From assembly GCA_963635575.1 (NCBI GenBank), contig CAVHFU010000018.1, positions 1 through 26,142 on the forward strand: a DNA stretch of 26,142 nucleotides, written 5' to 3'. Position numbers and translations under genes: made by a program. This document shows positions 14,685 through 22,197 of the stretch, in pieces (the first letter of the stretch is position 1; every line of letters begins with the position of its first letter). The notes beneath the pieces were generated by a model. It made no database searches, was not told the DNA's origin, and saw only the letters and a program-made list of their open reading frames with translations. Origin of the DNA: RGIG9151 sp963635575 (GTDB lineage Bacteria > Bacillota > Clostridia > TANB77 > RGIG9151).

Positions 14685-17579
14685 TTAATCTAATATGATA
14701 ATCATTTCATATTCTGATGTGTCACCCTCTGTATTTAAGAACATAATCATTCTGCCTTCAAGGTCATTAACACTTCCCATTGCTGGTGCGTCTGGATTAC
14801 TTAAGTCATATACAACTGCGTCATCTGAAATACTGATTGGGTCAATTGCATCGCCGTCTACTTTCTTGAATACTATTAAGTTTCCAAGAACTTCGTCTAC
14901 GATTAATAGTTCTCTATCAGATACTCCGTCAGCAATAAATCCATCGTATTCACTGTCATCTAAGAATGCAGACATATCAATCTTAACATCTGATGATGCA
15001 GTTTGAACGAATTTATTATTCTTAATGTCGTATCTTATTAAGTCGCCTTCTTCACCGAATAGAACTGTGCTTATATCTGTATTAACGTCTGCGATTTCGT
15101 AAGTTAATTCTTGTCCGTCTGTGAAGACTGTTACTTGCCATACTTTGTTGTTATTGTCGTTTGTTCCAACAGATATATCAGTTATTACACCATACTTGTC
15201 TTGTGTTGCTTGATAGTTTGTTCCGTCATCGTTTATGATGAGGTACTTAACTATTCTTGTATTTGTGCTGTATACTGCAAGTGGTGATGTGTTTCTTAAC
15301 ATATTTTCAGCTTCGTTTGCGTTGCTTACTAATGTTGACCAACCATCTACTACTTCAAGTTTATCTGCGTTTTGGTTTAAGGTTACTGTATCTTTTGTGA
15401 TATAGTAAGTCTTGCCAACTGAATCCTTGAATGATTTTGTTGAATCCTTAACAGCTTCGTTTGTGTCAGGTATTGTTAATTTAGATAATGTTGTTGTGCT
15501 ATCCATTTCTACGTTTGCAGGTGCGTTAGTTGCGTTTTCAAGTTTTGTTAAGTTTTGAACACTAATTGTTCTGCCTGAACTGTTTGTAGAGAAGCTAATG
15601 AATGTTCCCTTTGTGAATGCTGTTAGTAATTCATCTGTCCAGTCATTTCCTGAAGTCGGAGTTACCTTTACGATATTTCCGTCTTTAACTTGTTTGAATT
15701 CTTCGTCTGTATCTCCCTCTACTCTGTATGCGATTTTGTTACCGTCTTTGTCGATTATTTGAAGTCTTAAATATGGTTCGTCATTATCGTCATACATAAT
15801 GTCTGATGCTTGAGGGGTTCTTGCTACTATACCGTATTGTCTTGCAAGTGTTACTTCGCTTTCGCCCATTGCAAGTACATAGTTACCATTACTGTCTAAG
15901 TGAAGTGAAACTTCTGAGTCAATTAAAGTTGAGATGTCTGAAGATAGAGCCTCTACTTCATCTATGTCATCTTCTGTTGACATCATTGCGTTTGCACCTT
16001 GCTCATAATTTGTACCGTCAATCTTTAGGGCGTATTTGCTAGAAACCTTATCTAAGTTACCTGTTACAACTTCATCAGTAACTATAATTAATCTGATACT
16101 TCCATCTGGGTTTTTAGCTGTCATAATAACGTTCCCAACTTCGATATCTTCTGCTTTTGAGATGCTTCCGTTCTTCATAACGATTACGTTGCTGTCTTCA
16201 TCATCGATATCTTCTGTTTTGAACTTTCTTGCTCCGTTTAAGTCAACTAATGTGCTGTCTGAACGTACATTCTTTACTATGAATTGCTCAAATTCATATT
16301 TATCATTATTTGCAAGTTCAATATTGAATGTTCCGGCAATGCTTATTTGAAGTGAAGTTACTTTGTTAGAAGAATTTAGAAGCATATCTGCCTTTATAAT
16401 TCCATCCATATTACTAGTTAAAGTTTCAAGATAAGAAAGTTTTGTCGCTACATCATCGTTGTCAATTCCTGTGATGGCGTCTGTAATTTCAACATTGTTG
16501 ATATATAAGTCCGCATCAGAGGTTAGAGTGTACTTTGTTCCGTCTACTTTTACTTTCGCATTAGTAGAGTCGATAGCTTTTAGTTCTCCACGAGATAGTG
16601 CGTCACTTGTTGTACCGATATATGCGGCACAGTTATCTTTTCCGAAGAAGATAGTTACTTCTTTTCCAAGTAATGATGATGCATCAACGTTTTCAGGTAA
16701 GCAAACAACTATTTTGTCGTTTGTTACTTTATAAGGTCTTGTATCAGATGCTGATGTTGATGTTATTCCGAGCATGCTAGCAATGTCATCAAGTTCAATT
16801 TCAATTTGGTTAGCTTTTAGAGAATCTTTTGTTGCCGGAGTATTAGTAACTAGGATTTCTTCGAAATACTTAGCTTCCATTTTTCCGTTGTTGCTATAAA
16901 CATAGTCAGGATATTTTTCTTCTAAAAGAGTTTTTCCAAGATTTCCGTAAGTGATTTCTCCTTGATCGTTAAATCCTGTTGCACCCCATTTGTTTTGAAG
17001 AAGTGTTTCCCAAGCCATTAGGAAAACGTCTCCTCTTATTGCTTTTGCAGAACCGTTAACACTTGATAATACTTTTGTTATACCAAGTTGTGAAGCCTTT
17101 GACATATAGTTAGAAGGCCAAGTTCCGTCTGATTTGTCAACGACTTGTTTTAATCCTAATGCATTAACTAACATTGTTACTGCTTCAGAATAAGAAACAT
17201 TTTCGCTTGGTTTAAATGTTCCATCCGGATATCCGGAAATAACATTTTCATTAGCCGCAATATTAATATAACCGGTATACCACTCGTTTGTTTTTACGTC
17301 GCTAAATCTTGTTGGAGTTTCTTTAGCTAAATCTGCGGCATCTTGCAATCCTAACACGAATGTTATAATGGTTGCAAGTTCAGCTCTTGTAATTGTATTT
17401 TCAGGCTTGAAGCTTCCGTCTTCGTAACCTTTTATAGTGTTAAGAGCTGCAAGTTTAACAATTGCTTCCTCATACTTTGTTCCTTCTATATCATTTGCAT
17501 AAGAAAATGCAGGAAATAGAAGTGAACATAGCATTGTAAATACAACTGCCAGTGAGATAAATTTTCTCGATTTCCACAT
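14685..17579 (-). CDS. S-layer-homology (SLH) domain surface protein
   Basis: A 964-residue exported protein, probably an S-layer or other abundant wall-associated protein. It begins with a signal peptide (MWKSRKFISLAVVFTMLCSL, likely cut after SYA at residue 28). Three SLH repeats follow at about 33-80, 91-143 and 150-198; these normally bind pyruvylated secondary wall polymer. Only the first keeps the TRAE motif; the second reads SYSE and the third RGDV. The remaining roughly 760 residues are Asp/Thr/Asn-rich, acidic, beta-sheet-like and Cys-free, without a recognisable enzyme domain; such Asp-rich parts often bind calcium. ATG 17579 follows GGAGGG at good spacing; the ATG five codons upstream overlaps that site. 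A leader of about 50 bases and its own promoter suggest strong independent expression. Confidence 0.9.
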   Translation of the reverse strand: MWKSRKFISLAVVFTMLCSLLFPAFSYANDIEGTKYEEAIVKLAALNTIKGYEDGSFKPENTITRAELATIITFVLGLQDAADLAKETPTRFSDVKTNEWYTGYINIAANENVISGYPDGTFKPSENVSYSEAVTMLVNALGLKQVVDKSDGTWPSNYMSKASQLGITKVLSSVNGSAKAIRGDVFLMAWETLLQNKWGATGFNDQGEITYGNLGKTLLEEKYPDYVYSNNGKMEAKYFEEILVTNTPATKDSLKANQIEIELDDIASMLGITSTSASDTRPYKVTNDKIVVCLPENVDASSLLGKEVTIFFGKDNCAAYIGTTSDALSRGELKAIDSTNAKVKVDGTKYTLTSDADLYINNVEITDAITGIDNDDVATKLSYLETLTSNMDGIIKADMLLNSSNKVTSLQISIAGTFNIELANNDKYEFEQFIVKNVRSDSTLVDLNGARKFKTEDIDDEDSNVIVMKNGSISKAEDIEVGNVIMTAKNPDGSIRLIIVTDEVVTGNLDKVSSKYALKIDGTNYEQGANAMMSTEDDIDEVEALSSDISTLIDSEVSLHLDSNGNYVLAMGESEVTLARQYGIVARTPQASDIMYDDNDEPYLRLQIIDKDGNKIAYRVEGDTDEEFKQVKDGNIVKVTPTSGNDWTDELLTAFTKGTFISFSTNSSGRTISVQNLTKLENATNAPANVEMDSTTTLSKLTIPDTNEAVKDSTKSFKDSVGKTYYITKDTVTLNQNADKLEVVDGWSTLVSNANEAENMLRNTSPLAVYSTNTRIVKYLIINDDGTNYQATQDKYGVITDISVGTNDNNNKVWQVTVFTDGQELTYEIADVNTDISTVLFGEEGDLIRYDIKNNKFVQTASSDVKIDMSAFLDDSEYDGFIADGVSDRELLIVDEVLGNLIVFKKVDGDAIDPISISDDAVVYDLSNPDAPAMGSVNDLEGRMIMFLNTEGDTSEYEMIIILD

Positions 17580-17635
17580 TGTAATACCCTCCATATATAA
17601 AAGATTTTGTAGTGCATCTCTGCTCTACGCTTTTT

Positions 17636-17664
17636 ATTCTAGCACGGGTATACACTCAAGTCTA
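17636..17664 (-). promoter_or_regulatory. Probable sigma-A promoter of the SLH protein gene
   Basis: On the minus strand TAGACT (17664-17659) and TAGAAT (17641-17636) have a 17-base spacer, giving a leader of about 50 bases before the start codon. The rest of 17595-17813 contains only this promoter and the one for ferredoxin. Confidence 0.6.
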
Positions 17665-17753
17665 TGCAAAGATTATGGATAAATAGCCATTTTAAGCCAA
17701 GTAGGGGAGAGAGGTTAGAGAAAAGAAGTAAAGTGAAAAATCTCTTTAAAAAG

Positions 17754-17782
17754 TTGCAATTTCTTTTAGTTTGGTTTAATAT
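17754..17782 (+). promoter_or_regulatory. Probable sigma-A promoter of the ferredoxin gene
   Basis: TTGCAA at 17754-17759 and TAATAT at 17777-17782 with a 17-base spacer, 31 bases before the ferredoxin start codon. Confidence 0.65.
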
Positions 17783-17813
17783 ATATGTAGTTGAAATTTA
17801 GGAGGTGTTTTGG

Positions 17814-17984
17814 ATGGCATATAGAATTAGCGACGCTTGTATCAGCTGTGGAGCTTGTGCTGCTGAATGTCCTGTTTCTTGCATTAAAGAAGGAGACGGC
17901 CAATACGTTATTGATGAAAATACTTGTATTGAATGTGGTAACTGTGCAAATACTTGCCCAGTTGGCGCACCTTCACAAGAATAA
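17814..17984 (+). CDS. 2[4Fe-4S] clostridial-type ferredoxin
   Basis: A 56-residue ferredoxin with two C-x2-C-x2-C-x3-CP sets: CISCGACAAECP near the N-terminus and CIECGNCANTCP near the C-terminus. Each set provides the ligands of one [4Fe-4S] cluster across the pseudo-twofold fold. It is a low-potential electron carrier for enzymes such as pyruvate:ferredoxin oxidoreductase and hydrogenase, which fits an anaerobe. The ATG at 17814 has GGAGG (17801-17805) eight bases before it. The gene has its own promoter and a very strong terminator, so it is a monocistronic unit, as usual for this protein. Confidence 0.96.
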   Translation: MAYRISDACISCGACAAECPVSCIKEGDGQYVIDENTCIECGNCANTCPVGAPSQE

Positions 17985-17998
17985 GAGATTAAAAAGAA

Positions 17999-18046
17999 AA
18001 ACACCCGCCTTTAATAATTTTTACTTATTAAAGGCGGGTGTTTTTT
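17999..18046 (+). terminator. Strong intrinsic terminator after ferredoxin
   Basis: A perfect stem of about 19 bp, AAACACCCGCCTTTAATAA with TTATTAAAGGCGGGTGTTT, loop TTTTTAC, followed by T-rich sequence. It begins 14 bases after the ferredoxin stop. Confidence 0.93.
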
Positions 18047-18060
18047 ACTCCATAATAAAA

Positions 18061-18165
18061 TGACCAAAAGGGACGGTTCTTTTTGGTCACAGGAATTAAA
18101 ACGTGCAATTAGCTAGAGAAGCTAGTTGTACGACTTTTCCTTTTTAGACCCGTCCCCGATGGTCA
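18061..18165. repeat. 105-bp palindromic MITE/REP-like element
   Basis: The two ends are imperfect 16-base inverted repeats: TGACCAAAAGGGACGG (18061-18076) and CCGTCCCCGATGGTCA (18150-18165). The left end also folds on itself: TGACCAAAA pairs with TTTTGGTCA (18081-18089) around GGGACGG. The centre is a 12-bp hairpin, GTGCAATTAGCT with AGCTAGTTGTAC (three wobbles allowed), at about 18103-18131, flanked by GGAA and TTCC. No reading frame is inside. The pattern resembles short non-autonomous elements or REP sequences mobilised in trans; I recall similar GGGACGG/TGGTCA palindromes in clostridial genomes, but could not check this. It lies between the ferredoxin terminator and a decayed gene. Confidence 0.7.
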
Positions 18166-18228
18166 ATAAATAAACTAACTGTAAAAGGATTTCGTTTATA
18201 GTAAAATAGAGTATAGGAGTGTGATAGT

Positions 18229-18487
18229 ATGGTAAAAAGATTACCTAGCAGAGTTCGGAGATAAAGAAATGACGTTTATGCTATACTACTTAGGATATTT
18301 AACAATAGAAAAAGAAGAGTTCGGAAGTGCTAACTTAGTAATACCAAATAAGATGATGAGGGAAATATACTCGGAGTATTTTCTAAAGGTAATAAATGAA
18401 GAGACGGATTTTGATGAATTAAAAGACTTGCCTAATTTACGAAAGTATACGGTTGTAGCCGTCGAGATTTATGTTGATGAGATATAA
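18229..18487 (+). pseudogene. Remnant of an AAA-ATPase-like / PD-(D/E)XK (DUF1703-type) gene
   Basis: An AGGAG site and ATG (18229) begin MVKRLPS, which looks like the usual N-terminus of the AAA-ATPase-like family found in many copies in gut and oral anaerobes (typically M-x-KRLPIG). After a few codons the frame stops at 18262-18264. A second frame, open from 18236 to 18487, encodes about 83 residues including MLYYLGYLTI and NLVIPNKMMREIYSEY, typical of the end of that ATPase domain. The simplest reading is a large internal deletion joining the start to the middle of the gene, plus loss of the C-terminal nuclease-like domain, since a stop follows at 18485. The family name is from motif memory, so moderately sure; that it is broken is more certain. 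Confidence 0.65.
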
Positions 18488-18518
18488 GAAAGTGCTAATG
18501 GTATTTTGGGGATGATAA

Positions 18519-18563
18519 AACAAGACGCGTAACTAGTCTATTTAACTAATTACGCGTCTTGTT
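18519..18563 (-). terminator. Terminator of the mecA-like gene
   Basis: A 14-bp stem AACAAGACGCGTAA (18519-18532) and TTACGCGTCTTGTT (18550-18563), extended by CTAGT/ACTA pairing inside. On the minus strand it is followed by TTTTAT, so it serves the minus-strand gene ending at 18589. It also closes the remnant region on the plus side, though the tail there is poor. Confidence 0.8.
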
Positions 18564-18588
18564 AGTATATACCTACTTATTTGACCGT

Positions 18589-19191
18589 TTACTTCATAAT
18601 AAAATTTTCATCAATTACATTCATTACTTCTCCATCTATTATCTTTTTTCCGTGTTCGTGCAAAAAGCCTTCTGCTATTCCGGAATCTTTTACTTGTTCA
18701 CCAAATTCAAGTAATCGAAGATGAGTTTTAGGTGAAGGTATTAAAACCAAGAAAAATGTATTATTGTATTCATATAGTGTAGAAGGCAAGTCTAATGGAA
18801 TGCATTTTGCTTTTACAAGTTCACAGATTTGTTCGAAATTATCGAATTTATAAATTATCCTTTCATTTGTTTTTGTTTGTTTTCTTTTAACTCTTAGTTC
18901 CGGCAAAGAGTTCTTCTTTTTCTGTGGCACAGGAGGCAAAGATTTTTCTTGAAGTTTTGTTACTGTTACAATAAATTGCCCATTGTTAACAGATGCAGCT
19001 TCGATAAAAAGCTGGCAATTGGCGGTTTTAAATCCATGCTCATATTCAGCTTGTTTCATCATGTCAAGAAATAGTGTTTGTGCTTCCGGAGTATTATATC
19101 TAAGAGATTGAAAATCTAAATTTCTTTCTTCAAGCTCACTGTTAGAGAGTGTAATTTTAATTTTATTATCGTTTATTTTTTCTATTTTCAC
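18589..19191 (-). CDS. mecA: MecA-family adaptor protein
   Basis: MecA-type adaptors deliver substrates to the ClpC chaperone for ClpCP degradation; in Bacillus MecA targets ComK. The 200-residue protein has the family N-terminal domain, VKIEKINDNKIKITLSNSEL followed by LRYNTPEAQTLFLDMMKQAE and a beta-strand QLFIEAASV. A Lys-rich linker (about residues 100-130) leads to the C-terminal ClpC-binding-type domain (YKFDNFEQICELVKAKC through LLEFGEQV). GTG 19191 is chosen because it gives the standard family start and GGAAGGTG lies six bases upstream; the longer frame back to 19272 would add 27 residues unlike the family. Whether the host has ClpC or competence genes is not visible here. Confidence 0.88.
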   Translation of the reverse strand: MKIEKINDNKIKITLSNSELEERNLDFQSLRYNTPEAQTLFLDMMKQAEYEHGFKTANCQLFIEAASVNNGQFIVTVTKLQEKSLPPVPQKKKNSLPELRVKRKQTKTNERIIYKFDNFEQICELVKAKCIPLDLPSTLYEYNNTFFLVLIPSPKTHLRLLEFGEQVKDSGIAEGFLHEHGKKIIDGEVMNVIDENFIMK

Positions 19192-19263
19192 GCTATTCAC
19201 CTTCCTTATCTTTACTTTTTGTACGGGGGATACCCCCCCTAATATGTTTTTACTATGATTTAT

Positions 19264-19291
19264 ATTATACACACATATTATGAATTTGGAA
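19264..19291 (-). promoter_or_regulatory. Possible mecA promoter
   Basis: On the minus strand a perfect TATAAT (19269-19264) lies 16 bases after TTCCAA (19291-19286), a weak -35 match. It would give a leader of about 65 bases that contains the G5-C5 hairpin at 19225-19238. Confidence 0.45.
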
Positions 19292-19368
19292 AGAATAAAA
19301 TTCTGGAATGTTTAGAAAAATTTTGAGTATATATGTTAAAAAAATACGGCTTTTGGAGGATGGTTGGA

Positions 19369-20043
19369 ATGATATATATTATTCAGTTTAGAAGAATAAT
19401 GTTCATAGGACTATGCCTTATTTTGGGAATTGGCATATATTTAGGAGTCGGCAGTATTGATGTGATTTCTACATTTACCACAAATAGAACAGTTATAATT
19501 GACGCTGGACATGGTGGGGAGGATCCGGGAACGGTAGGCAGTAGTGGGATTTTAGAGAAAGATATAAATTTAAATATTGCCTTGAAGTTACAACAGTTTA
19601 TTGAGCAAAGCGGTGGAGTTGTTTTTATGACGAGAGCAGATGATTCAAAAATGGAAGGCAGTAAGAAAAAAGATATGCAACTGAGAAAAAAATTAAGAGA
19701 TGGTGAAGATGGAGATATATTTATTTCAATTCATCTAAACAGTTTCCCAAGTTCGAATTGTAATGGGGCACAGACGTTTTATGCAGATGATGAGCAGTCT
19801 AAGGAACTTGCAGAAAAAATACAAAAAAATATGGTTGAGCTTTTAGATGAAAATAATACAAGAATTGCAAAGAAGCTAACTGATGTTTATTTATTAAAAA
19901 AGGTGAATATACCGTCTGTTATAGTTGAGTGTGGATTCCTTTCTAACAGCAAGGAAGAAAAATTACTTAATGATGAGACTTACCAAAGTAAAATTGCGAT
20001 GTCGATATATTTGGGTATTAATGAATATTTTTCCAATGTTTAA
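19369..20043 (+). CDS. cwlD: N-acetylmuramoyl-L-alanine amidase CwlD
   Basis: CwlD is the zinc amidase (Amidase_3 fold) that strips stem peptides from muramic acid so that cortex muramic-delta-lactam can form in spores. The 224-residue protein has an N-terminal membrane segment (about residues 10-28, acting as signal or anchor) and then the catalytic domain. The zinc and catalytic residues are present: IDAGHGGEDPG (H48), GILEKDINLN (E63), SIHLNSFPS (His near 122) and VECGFLSN (Glu near 186). ATG 19369 is chosen since GGAGG (19355-19359) lies nine bases before it; the ATG at 19360 abuts the site and that at 19333 has none. Length close to Bacillus CwlD supports this over a vegetative amidase. 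It ends 77 bases before flhA, which has its own promoter. Confidence 0.87.
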   Translation: MIYIIQFRRIMFIGLCLILGIGIYLGVGSIDVISTFTTNRTVIIDAGHGGEDPGTVGSSGILEKDINLNIALKLQQFIEQSGGVVFMTRADDSKMEGSKKKDMQLRKKLRDGEDGDIFISIHLNSFPSSNCNGAQTFYADDEQSKELAEKIQKNMVELLDENNTRIAKKLTDVYLLKKVNIPSVIVECGFLSNSKEEKLLNDETYQSKIAMSIYLGINEYFSNV

Positions 20044-20068
20044 TTTACTATAAATTTTAATAAATTTG

Positions 20069-20097
20069 TTGAAATTTATTAATTAAAAATATACAAT
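20069..20097 (+). promoter_or_regulatory. Probable sigma-A promoter of the flhA operon
   Basis: TTGAAA at 20069-20074 and TACAAT at 20092-20097 with a 17-base spacer, 23 bases before the flhA start. It lies between cwlD and flhA and could start the whole flagellar unit to 25987. Confidence 0.7.
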
Positions 20098-20120
20098 TAT
20101 TTAGAGAGGGGAGTGAGAGA

Positions 20121-22163
20121 ATGAAACTAAAAGATGCAACTGTTGGTATTTTAATTATAGGTGTTATTTTGATGTTTATTACTCCACTCCCATCATCGGT
20201 ACTAGACGTACTACTGGCTGTTAATATAACTACTTCTGTTATAATCTTACTTAATACTATTTATAGCAAAGGGCCATTAGATATGTCTATATTTCCGTCT
20301 TTGCTACTAATTATGACTATGTTTAGGTTAGGACTTAATTTAAGTACAACTAAACTTATCTTAGGGGACGGACAAGGAACGGATAAGGCCGGACAAGTTA
20401 TTGAGAGCTTTGGAGAGTTCGTTGCCGGTGGTAATATGGTTGTTGGTTTTATTATATTTATAATCATCACAATCGTTCAATTTATGGTTATCGTTAAAGG
20501 TTCAGAGAGAGTTGCGGAAGTTGCTGCTAGATTTACGTTGGATGCTATGCCTGGTAAACAGATGGCTATTGATGCTGACTTAAATTCGGGACTTATTAAT
20601 GAAGAAGAGGCTAAGATTAGAAGAAAAAATGTTCAGAGAGAAGCTGACTTCTATGGAGCTATGGATGGTGCTGGAAAATTCGTAAAAGGAGATTCTATTG
20701 CTGGAATTATAATTACGTTTATTAACTTAATTGGTGGCGTCATATTGGGCATGATGGGTGGACAAGATGCAATGTCTGCACTAAGTGATTACGCATTACT
20801 TACTATTGGTGATGGTTTGGTTAGCCAAGTGCCTGCGTTAATTATTTCTCTTTCTACCGGTATTATCGTTACACGTGCCGGAGCAGAAACTAACTTAAGT
20901 AGAGATTTCTTAGGCCAGTTATTTACTAACCCAAGTGTTATGACTATTGCTGCTGTTGTGTGTATATTACTAGGTTTGACCGGACTTCCTACAATTCCGT
21001 TTGCAATTTTGGCTATTGTTATGGCTCTTATCGCATATAAACTTAAAGGGGAGCAAAAGAAAGAGGTTCATGTTGAACAGGTACAAGCTGAGGCTGAAGA
21101 AGTTGAAGAAATCCGTAAACCTGAGAATGTTGTTAGTTTGCTTCAAGTTGATCCGATTGAACTTGAATTTGGATACGGAATTATTCCACTTGCTGATGCA
21201 TCACAAGGTGGAGATTTATTAGATAGAGTTGTTATGATTAGACGCCAAATTGCTCTTGATTTAGGTATGATAGTTCCTGTTATACGACTTAGAGATAATA
21301 TCCAATTATCTCCGTATGAATATTGTATAAAAATTAAAGGTGTAGAGGTTGCTCGTGGCGAACTCCAAAATGATTGCGTCCTTGCTATGGATCCTGGCAC
21401 TGCTGATGGAGAGCTGGCCGGCAAGAAAACCGTTGAACCGGCGTTTGGATTGCCAGCAGTTTGGATTCCTATCAGGGATAAGGATAGAGCCGAAATGAAG
21501 GGATATACAATTGTAGATTTGCCTTCTATCGTTGCTACGCATTTAACACAGGTTGTTAAGAAATATGCACATAAATTACTTGGAAGGCAAGAAGTCCAAA
21601 CTTTACTTGATAACGTTAAGGAACGTAATCCTGTTATTGTTGAGGAGCTTATTCCAAAGGTTATGAACCTAGGAGAAGTTCAAAAAGTATTAAGCAATTT
21701 ACTTAAAGAGGAAATTTGCATAAGAGATATGGTTACAATTCTAGAAACTTTGGCTGACTATGCTCCTATTACGAAAGATCCTGAAGTATTAACTGAATAT
21801 ACAAGACAAGCATTGAGTCGTGCTATTTCTCAAAAATATATTGATAAAAACAGAACAAATGGTGTTATCACTATTGAACCGGCACTCGAACAAGAACTTA
21901 CAAGTGCTGTTCAGAAAACAGATTTTGGCTCGTACATTGCTGTTGAACCTGAGAAGATGGAGAATATTATTAACAATTTAACAAAGCAAGTTAAAGTGGC
22001 TTTGTCTATGGGTGAGCAACCTATTATTCTAACTTCACCGGCGTTAAGGCCATATCTAAAGAAGATGATAGAAGGAGTGCTTCCTAGCGTTGTAGTATTG
22101 TCTTATAATGAGATAGATGCTGATGCAAGTATAAAATCTATTGCAATGTTGTCCATAGCTTAA
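20121..22163 (+). CDS. flhA: Flagellar type III export gate protein FlhA
   Basis: FlhA is the central membrane component of the flagellar type III export apparatus; it uses proton motive force and docks chaperone-substrate complexes through its cytoplasmic ring. The 680-residue protein has the normal size: about eight N-terminal membrane spans to residue 310, with the FHIPEP-family loop RFTLDAMPGKQMAIDADLNS and the conserved charged linker, then a highly charged joint (about 310-335) and the cytoplasmic domain. The ATG at 20121 follows GAGGGGAG. It opens the run flhA-flhF-flhG-sigD; flhB, normally just upstream, is replaced by cwlD. Confidence 0.97.
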   Translation: MKLKDATVGILIIGVILMFITPLPSSVLDVLLAVNITTSVIILLNTIYSKGPLDMSIFPSLLLIMTMFRLGLNLSTTKLILGDGQGTDKAGQVIESFGEFVAGGNMVVGFIIFIIITIVQFMVIVKGSERVAEVAARFTLDAMPGKQMAIDADLNSGLINEEEAKIRRKNVQREADFYGAMDGAGKFVKGDSIAGIIITFINLIGGVILGMMGGQDAMSALSDYALLTIGDGLVSQVPALIISLSTGIIVTRAGAETNLSRDFLGQLFTNPSVMTIAAVVCILLGLTGLPTIPFAILAIVMALIAYKLKGEQKKEVHVEQVQAEAEEVEEIRKPENVVSLLQVDPIELEFGYGIIPLADASQGGDLLDRVVMIRRQIALDLGMIVPVIRLRDNIQLSPYEYCIKIKGVEVARGELQNDCVLAMDPGTADGELAGKKTVEPAFGLPAVWIPIRDKDRAEMKGYTIVDLPSIVATHLTQVVKKYAHKLLGRQEVQTLLDNVKERNPVIVEELIPKVMNLGEVQKVLSNLLKEEICIRDMVTILETLADYAPITKDPEVLTEYTRQALSRAISQKYIDKNRTNGVITIEPALEQELTSAVQKTDFGSYIAVEPEKMENIINNLTKQVKVALSMGEQPIILTSPALRPYLKKMIEGVLPSVVVLSYNEIDADASIKSIAMLSIA

Positions 22164-22197
22164 AAAGTAATTAATAAGTGGAGAAAGGGTTATAAAT

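Noticed and set aside
18061..18089. TGACCAAAA/TTTTGGTCA hairpin as another ferredoxin terminator
   Set aside because: A far stronger terminator with T-run precedes it at 17999-18046, this hairpin lacks a T-run after it, and its sequence repeats at the far end of the 105-bp element.
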